A stretch of 64,000 nucleotides of DNA from positions 227,134-291,133 of the forward strand of contig CAJPUO010000002.1 of assembly GCA_905373795.1 (NCBI GenBank). The letters are read 5' to 3'. Positions within the stretch are counted from its first letter, which is position 1. Every line of letters starts with the position of its first letter. Shown in pieces: positions 60,015 through 64,000 of the stretch. This stretch comes from Candidatus Saccharimonadota bacterium (GTDB taxonomy: Bacteria; Patescibacteriota; Saccharimonadia; Saccharimonadales; Saccharimonadaceae). Both the position numbers and the translations under genes were made by a program. Under the pieces are notes generated by a model, which saw nothing but the letters and a program-made list of their open reading frames with translations, did not search any database and was not told where the DNA came from.

Positions 60015-60020
60015 CAAAAC

Positions 60021-61104
60021 ATGAAAAATATTGAATCTACCCCCCCCATCTTTATCAAATCCATTAGCAGGTGTTAGTGTTTACCCGGAACTCATCGCAA
60101 TTGAACCGTGGTCTACGCCAGATCCAGAAGTTAGAGCCTATTTTGAAGGATCTCGTCCGGACGTCTGGCCTATACTTCCGCCAAGAGATCAGCTCAACCC
60201 GCAGGCGCGGGAGGCGCTGGCTGTTTTTGATAAAGCGGACGAATTGCGGGCAGATCCTGGGTATGAAGCTACGCGGGCTACCTCGCGTTTATTGGCAGGG
60301 GCGGCTGTCGAGGATTGGAAAAGACAATTGGCGAAAAAACTAGTAGACAAGAAGGTTAAATCAGGAAAAATATCCCCAGAAGATGCAGAAAGCACGGTAG
60401 AGAAATATACAGGATTATGCAGAGTACCAGATTCTGTCATAAGCGATGAGGTGCTTAATGACCGCTTACCCGAAGACAGTCCTCTTTATGAGTTCCTTCA
60501 GCCGGGAAGTTCGGCTTTAGCTAGAATTGCTATATTAGAAGCTCTTAATCTTAATGAAGAAAATATCAAAGGTTCTATTGTGTTTGGAGGCAAAGATACA
60601 TACAACAGAAAAGTTCGAGAAAGCAATAGGTTCTTTGATCTAACGGAAGAGGAGCAGGAAGAACAACTAGAACAGATGCTTGATAACGCCAAGTATGCAA
60701 TTAGAGTAAGACGAGCGGACAGAAAGAAGCAAGAGAAAGCTGCTGCTGACGAGAGAATGTTTAGAGGTGATATAAAAGGAGCTATTCAGCAGCTTGAAGC
60801 TTATGCAGAATCACTGCAGCAGGACGGCTATACACTAGCAACCTCGGCGAGCTTTGCTCAATCTAGAGAAAAAATTGAGCTTATCAAAGGAACTATTGCA
60901 GAATTACACCAAGCTTTCCCGGATTTATGCTATCCAAACGGCTTGAATGTGCTTGATTATTTATCGGAAAAATATGAGGCAGATTCAACAGAAGCAGCAA
61001 TACTAGTCGGCGCTCATATGACAAGGATAAACAAACCATATGCTATTGGCGCAGATTTAGCAACTGTCTATCTAAAGTCAGATTCCCCAGAAGATCAACC
61101 TTAG
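60021..61104 (+). CDS. Hypothetical protein, frame controlled by a C8 tract
   Basis: The promoter-defined ATG 60021 reads MKNIESTPP, then a run of eight C (60040-60047) puts it into a frame that stops at 60075. With seven C the reading continues as ESTPPSLSNPLAGVSVY and on to 61104, about 360 residues. The long frame has no ATG or binding site of its own (its first possible start is a TTG at 60031). The protein is charged and helical with a coiled coil around residues 200-290 (EEEQEEQLEQMLDN, RRADRKKQEKAAADERMF), no membrane helix. Not recognised. It may be phase-variable, decayed, or an assembly homopolymer error. Confidence 0.7.
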
Positions 61105-61109
61105 TTTCG

Positions 61110-61139
61110 TTGACAGCGTAACGTCCGGCGTGCTATAAT
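61110..61139 (+). promoter_or_regulatory. Strong promoter of the rplC operon
   Basis: TTGACA (61110-61115), 18-bp spacer, TATAAT (61134-61139). A leader of about 145 nt precedes GTG 61289. It may carry autoregulation, as in other S10 operons, though no known motif was recognised. Confidence 0.75.
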
Positions 61140-61288
61140 AGGAGAGTAATTTCTATTACGCGTAATATCAACTGTTCTCCTTGATGAATGAGCAGGTCTG
61201 GCTATGGTTGAAGTGTTTATCGTGAACGCCTCACTCAGAACCCAGAAACCGCACGTCATCAGGAGTATTTAAGTGGGAGTGAGGAAAA

Positions 61289-61903
61289 GTGAAAACACTT
61301 CTCGGTACCAAACTTGGTATGACCCAGCTCTTGGCTGAAGACGGCAAAGCCATTCCGGTGACGCTGATCCAAGCCGGCCCTGTCACCGTGACTCAGGTGA
61401 AGACTGTCGAGACCGACGGTTACAATGCGGTGCAGTTCGCTTATGGAGAGGGTAAGAACCTGAGCAAGGCCGTGGCTGGACACGTGAAGCCAGCCCAAGT
61501 GACCCCGAAGCACATTCGGGAATTCCGCGTCGACGAGATCCCTGAAGGTCTCAAAGTTGGCGATGAGATCAATGTTTCCGCGTTCGAAGTCGGCGATTCT
61601 GTCGATGCGACCGGAACCAGCAAAGGTAAAGGTTTCGCTGGAACCATTAAACGCCACAACTTTAAGCGTCACCGCAAGACGCACGGTGGTAAAGGTAATA
61701 CTCGTAAGCCAGGTTCAATTGGCTCGATGTATCCACAAAAAGTGTTCAAGGGTAAGACGATGGCTGGCCACATGGGTCACGAGCGCGTTACCGTCAAGAA
61801 CCTGGAAGTGGCATATGTTGATCCAGAGACCAATCTGATCGGGGTGAAGGGCGCTGTCCCTGGGCCACGAAAAGGGCTGATTATTTTAGGAGGTAACAAG
61901 TAA
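61289..61903 (+). CDS. rplC: 50S ribosomal protein uL3
   Basis: A 204-residue uL3. The N-terminus KTLLGTKLGMTQLL and the central RHNFKRHRKTHGGKGNTRKP loop that reaches the peptidyl transferase centre are present. The start is GTG 61289 behind GAGTGAGG. It is the first gene of the cluster rplC-rplD-rplW-rplB-rpsS-rplV; its stop overlaps the rplD start by 1 bp (TAATG). Confidence 0.96.
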   Translation: MKTLLGTKLGMTQLLAEDGKAIPVTLIQAGPVTVTQVKTVETDGYNAVQFAYGEGKNLSKAVAGHVKPAQVTPKHIREFRVDEIPEGLKVGDEINVSAFEVGDSVDATGTSKGKGFAGTIKRHNFKRHRKTHGGKGNTRKPGSIGSMYPQKVFKGKTMAGHMGHERVTVKNLEVAYVDPETNLIGVKGAVPGPRKGLIILGGNK

Positions 61904-62502
61904 TGGCTGAATCAACCAAACTTCCTAAAGACATTTTCGCTGTTGAAGTGCCAAACCACGAACTGTTGAAATTGGCATACGACAGCTACCTCGCCAACGC
62001 TCGTTTGGCAAGCGCCACAACCAAGCAGCGCGGTGAAGTTTCCGGTGGTGGTAAAAAACCATGGAAGCAAAAGGGAACTGGTCGAGCACGTTTCGGCTCA
62101 ACCCGTAACCCAATCTGGCGCGGTGGTGGTGTGGTCTTTGGCCCACGCGGCAACGAAAACTACACCAAAAAATTGTCCAAAACCGCCAAGAAAGTGGCAA
62201 TTCGCCAAGCCTTGACGGTAGCCAATGAAGCAAAGAAGATCGTCGTCAAAGATATCAAGACGACTGGCAAGACCAAAGAGGTCGCCACCTTCCTAGCTGA
62301 CAACAAGTTTGAGCGCCGCGTACTGATCGTCGTCGACGAAAAGACGCCAGAATTGATGCGTGCGACAAACAACATCCAGAACGTATTGGTGATTCGTGCG
62401 AGCTACCTCAGCGTCTACCACATTCTGAATGCGGATACTATTGTCATGACCCCGAAAGCTCTGCCAGTAATTACTGAGTGGCTAAGTAAGGAGGAAGCGT
62501 AA
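61903..62502 (+). CDS. rplD: 50S ribosomal protein uL4
   Basis: A 199-residue uL4 of the exit tunnel. The basic loop region KKPWKQKGTGRARFGSTRNP and GGGVVFGPRGNENY are diagnostic. It overlaps rplC by one base, and rplW follows 1 bp after its stop. In E. coli uL4 represses its own operon through the leader; whether it does so here is unknown. Confidence 0.96.
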   Translation: MAESTKLPKDIFAVEVPNHELLKLAYDSYLANARLASATTKQRGEVSGGGKKPWKQKGTGRARFGSTRNPIWRGGGVVFGPRGNENYTKKLSKTAKKVAIRQALTVANEAKKIVVKDIKTTGKTKEVATFLADNKFERRVLIVVDEKTPELMRATNNIQNVLVIRASYLSVYHILNADTIVMTPKALPVITEWLSKEEA

Positions 62503-62503
62503 T

Positions 62504-62824
62504 ATGAAACAGATGACAATTATCCCACGCATTAGCGAGAAAGCATACGCACAGAGTGCCAACGGCGTCTACGTGTTCCGCGTTCCGCTGAACCTGAATA
62601 AAAACGAGATCAAAGCAGCAGTTGAAGCGCAATTTGACGTTACCGTCCTAAAGGTAAAAACCTTGGTCCAAGACGGCAAGGCTGTGCGTTTCTCACGAGG
62701 CAAAAACCGCTATCCTGGCACGACCACGCGCAAGGATTGGAAGAAGGCTTACGTGACGCTGAAAGATGGCGATAAGCTCGATGTGTTTGACGCAGTAGAG
62801 CAGCAGATGGAGGAGACCAAGTAA
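62504..62824 (+). CDS. rplW: 50S ribosomal protein uL23
   Basis: A 106-residue uL23 at the tunnel exit, the docking site for signal recognition particle and trigger factor. ISEKAYAQSANGVYVFRV, then NKNEIKAAVEAQFDVTVLKV and RFSRGKNRYPGTTTRKDWKK are characteristic. The stop overlaps the ATG of rplB (TAATG). Confidence 0.95.
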   Translation: MKQMTIIPRISEKAYAQSANGVYVFRVPLNLNKNEIKAAVEAQFDVTVLKVKTLVQDGKAVRFSRGKNRYPGTTTRKDWKKAYVTLKDGDKLDVFDAVEQQMEETK

Positions 62825-63663
62825 TGCCAGTGAAAGCTTACAATCCAACCACTCCTGCTCGTCGCGGCATGACGAGCCAGGACTTGTCGGATATCACGAC
62901 AAGAAAACCGCTCAAAAGTCTGATCAAAGCCAAAAAGCAAAATGCTGGCCGCAACAACCAAGGCCGCATCACCGTGCGTCATCGCGGCGGTGGCGTTCGC
63001 CGTCACTACCGTTTGGTGAACCACAATTTGCCGGCTGGCTTGACGCTGACGGTTGAAGAAATTGAGTACGATCCAAACCGCTCAGCACGCATCGCTCGAG
63101 TGAAAGATCAGTACAATCTGTACCACTACGTATTGGCCGACACCTCGATGGTCAAGGGCAAGACGATTCAGACTGGCGAGGAAGCGCCAATTGAGGTGTC
63201 AAACCGCCTGCCACTGTCTGCTATCCCTGTTGGTACGATGATTTATGCTATTGAACTGACTGCCGGCAAAGGTGCACAAATGGTTCGCGCCGCTGGTGCC
63301 AAAGCTCAGTTGATGGCCAAAGAAGGCAATTACGCAACCATCAAATTGCCATCTGGTGAAGTTCGCAAAGTTCGTCTGGAAGCTACCGCTGCCATCGGTA
63401 CAGTCGGTAACGTCCAGCACCAGAACGTGAAGATCGGTTCAGCTGGTCGCCGCCGCCGCAAGGGTATTCGCCCAACGGTTCGCGGTGTCGTTATGAACGC
63501 TGCAGATCACCCGCATGGTGGTGGTGACGGTGGTCGCCACGGTACTGGTAAAGCACCACGTACGCCATGGGGTCAATTGACGCTGGGTTATCGAACTCGC
63601 CGCCGCAAAGGCTCAAATAAATTAATCGTACGCACGCGTCACGACGCAAAGAGGAAGAGGTAA
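62824..63663 (+). CDS. rplB: 50S ribosomal protein uL2
   Basis: A 279-residue uL2, essential for peptidyl transfer and subunit association. The N-terminal KAYNPTTPARRGMTSQDL, the GRNNQGRITVRHRGGGVRR centre and the C-terminal MNAADHPHGGGDGGRHGTGK with the conserved His are all intact. Confidence 0.97.
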   Translation: MPVKAYNPTTPARRGMTSQDLSDITTRKPLKSLIKAKKQNAGRNNQGRITVRHRGGGVRRHYRLVNHNLPAGLTLTVEEIEYDPNRSARIARVKDQYNLYHYVLADTSMVKGKTIQTGEEAPIEVSNRLPLSAIPVGTMIYAIELTAGKGAQMVRAAGAKAQLMAKEGNYATIKLPSGEVRKVRLEATAAIGTVGNVQHQNVKIGSAGRRRRKGIRPTVRGVVMNAADHPHGGGDGGRHGTGKAPRTPWGQLTLGYRTRRRKGSNKLIVRTRHDAKRKR

Positions 63664-63669
63664 ATCACG

Positions 63670-63936
63670 ATGAGTCGTTCATTAAAGAAAGGTCCATTCG
63701 TCGATGTGAAGCTTGCGAAAAAAGTCGCTGCTCTCAGCCTTGACGATCGAACTGTTATCAAAACGTGGGCGCGCGCTTCGACCATCACCCCAGAAATGGT
63801 CGGTCGAACGATTGCTGTCTACAACGGTAAGATGCACGTGCCTGTGCTGATTACCGAAAACATGGTTGGCCACAAACTCGGTGAGTTTAGCCCAACTCGT
63901 AAGTTCCGTAAGCACGGCGGAAAGGATAAGAAGTAA
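63670..63936 (+). CDS. rpsS: 30S ribosomal protein uS19
   Basis: An 88-residue uS19. The start MSRSLKKGPFVDVKLAKKV, the centre KTWARASTITPEMVGRTIAV and the end KLGEFSPTRKFRKHGGKDKK match the family. It follows rplB by 6 bp. Confidence 0.97.
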   Translation: MSRSLKKGPFVDVKLAKKVAALSLDDRTVIKTWARASTITPEMVGRTIAVYNGKMHVPVLITENMVGHKLGEFSPTRKFRKHGGKDKK

Positions 63937-63938
63937 TC

Positions 63939-64000
63939 ATGGCTGATACTACGTATACTGTTCGCGCTTACGCCAAAGGTGTTGACCAAACACCACGCAA
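63939..64000 (+). CDS. rplV: 50S ribosomal protein uL22 (3' end outside window)
   Basis: The window ends 62 bases into this gene. ATG 63939, two bases after the rpsS stop, reads MADTTYTVRAYAKGVDQTPR. The YAKGV-x-Q-x-PRK start and its place after rpsS identify uL22, which lines the exit tunnel. Confidence 0.88.
   Translation, partial: MADTTYTVRAYAKGVDQTPR

Noticed and set aside
61140..61288. Known ribosomal-protein leader motif before rplC
   Set aside because: The leader is long enough, but I could not recognise an S10- or L4-type motif by eye, so only the promoter is reported.
1..64000. Recoding of TGA (as in Gracilibacteria/Absconditabacteria)
   Set aside because: TGA ends genes at their expected lengths (for example 25767-25765) and does not interrupt conserved genes.

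Overview
The window looks like chromosome of a Candidatus Saccharibacteria (TM7, Patescibacteria/CPR) cell. The evidence is compact, often overlapping genes; a 72-residue bL33; CAP-domain, MoxR/VWA and Q/P-rich membrane proteins; glucan enzymes (GH13 twice, GH57, GT4, GlgB); a fermentative L-lactate dehydrogenase; and no amino-acid or nucleotide biosynthesis. TGA is a real stop (for example the ATGA overlap at 25765-25768), so this is code 11 and not the recoded Gracilibacteria/Absconditabacteria type. The phylum call is inference from content. No 16S gene is present.

Layout. 1-4.3 kb: a HAD phosphatase, an orphan with a C7 tract, a GH13 hydrolase and a frameshifted lipoprotein. 4.4-8.4 kb: tRNA cluster, then a MboII-like restriction-modification operon behind a structured leader RNA. 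8.9-17.5 kb: housekeeping genes (AlkD, helicase-nuclease, nitroreductase, bL33) and GH57/GT4. 17.6-23.8 kb: tRNA-Gly(CCC), a CAP protein, a D12 methylase/ParB-like pair divergent from a XamI-like R-M pair, and tRNA-Gly(GCC) with relic recombination sequence. 24-31 kb: a Bat-like MoxR/DUF58/VWA/TPR operon and SPFH/DUF4342 genes. 31-41 kb: MFS, RarA, CPBP protease, three low-complexity membrane proteins, GH13 and BipA. 41-47.2 kb: an accessory island ending at tRNA-Val(CAC). It holds two abutting cassettes, each flanked by perfect long inverted repeats (146 and 159 bp). One carries a WYL regulator and a broken ClbS-like gene, the other a large serine recombinase. 47-58.4 kb: tRNA-Leu genes, a FAD oxidase, an RNA methylase, GlgB, Tgt, two lipoproteins around tuf, and LDH. 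58.4-64 kb: a broken metalloprotease gene, rpsJ, two inserted genes (one with an out-of-frame C8 tract), then rplC-rplD-rplW-rplB-rpsS-rplV.

Four patterns stand out. (1) Many promoters put the -10 hexamer 5-11 nt before the start codon, so leaderless or nearly leaderless mRNAs appear common. These promoters correct several start codons. (2) Two unrelated mobile or defence genes (methylase 7425-8276, recombinase 45590-47170) share a leader architecture. The transcript begins in an outer stem, and the apical loop can pair with the strand just before a U-run, giving a pseudoknot-like attenuator. (3) Accessory genes, but no intact core gene, carry +1/-1 frame breaks at or near G/C runs. Phase variation, decay and indel errors all remain possible. 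(4) R-M and cassette islands sit beside tRNA genes.
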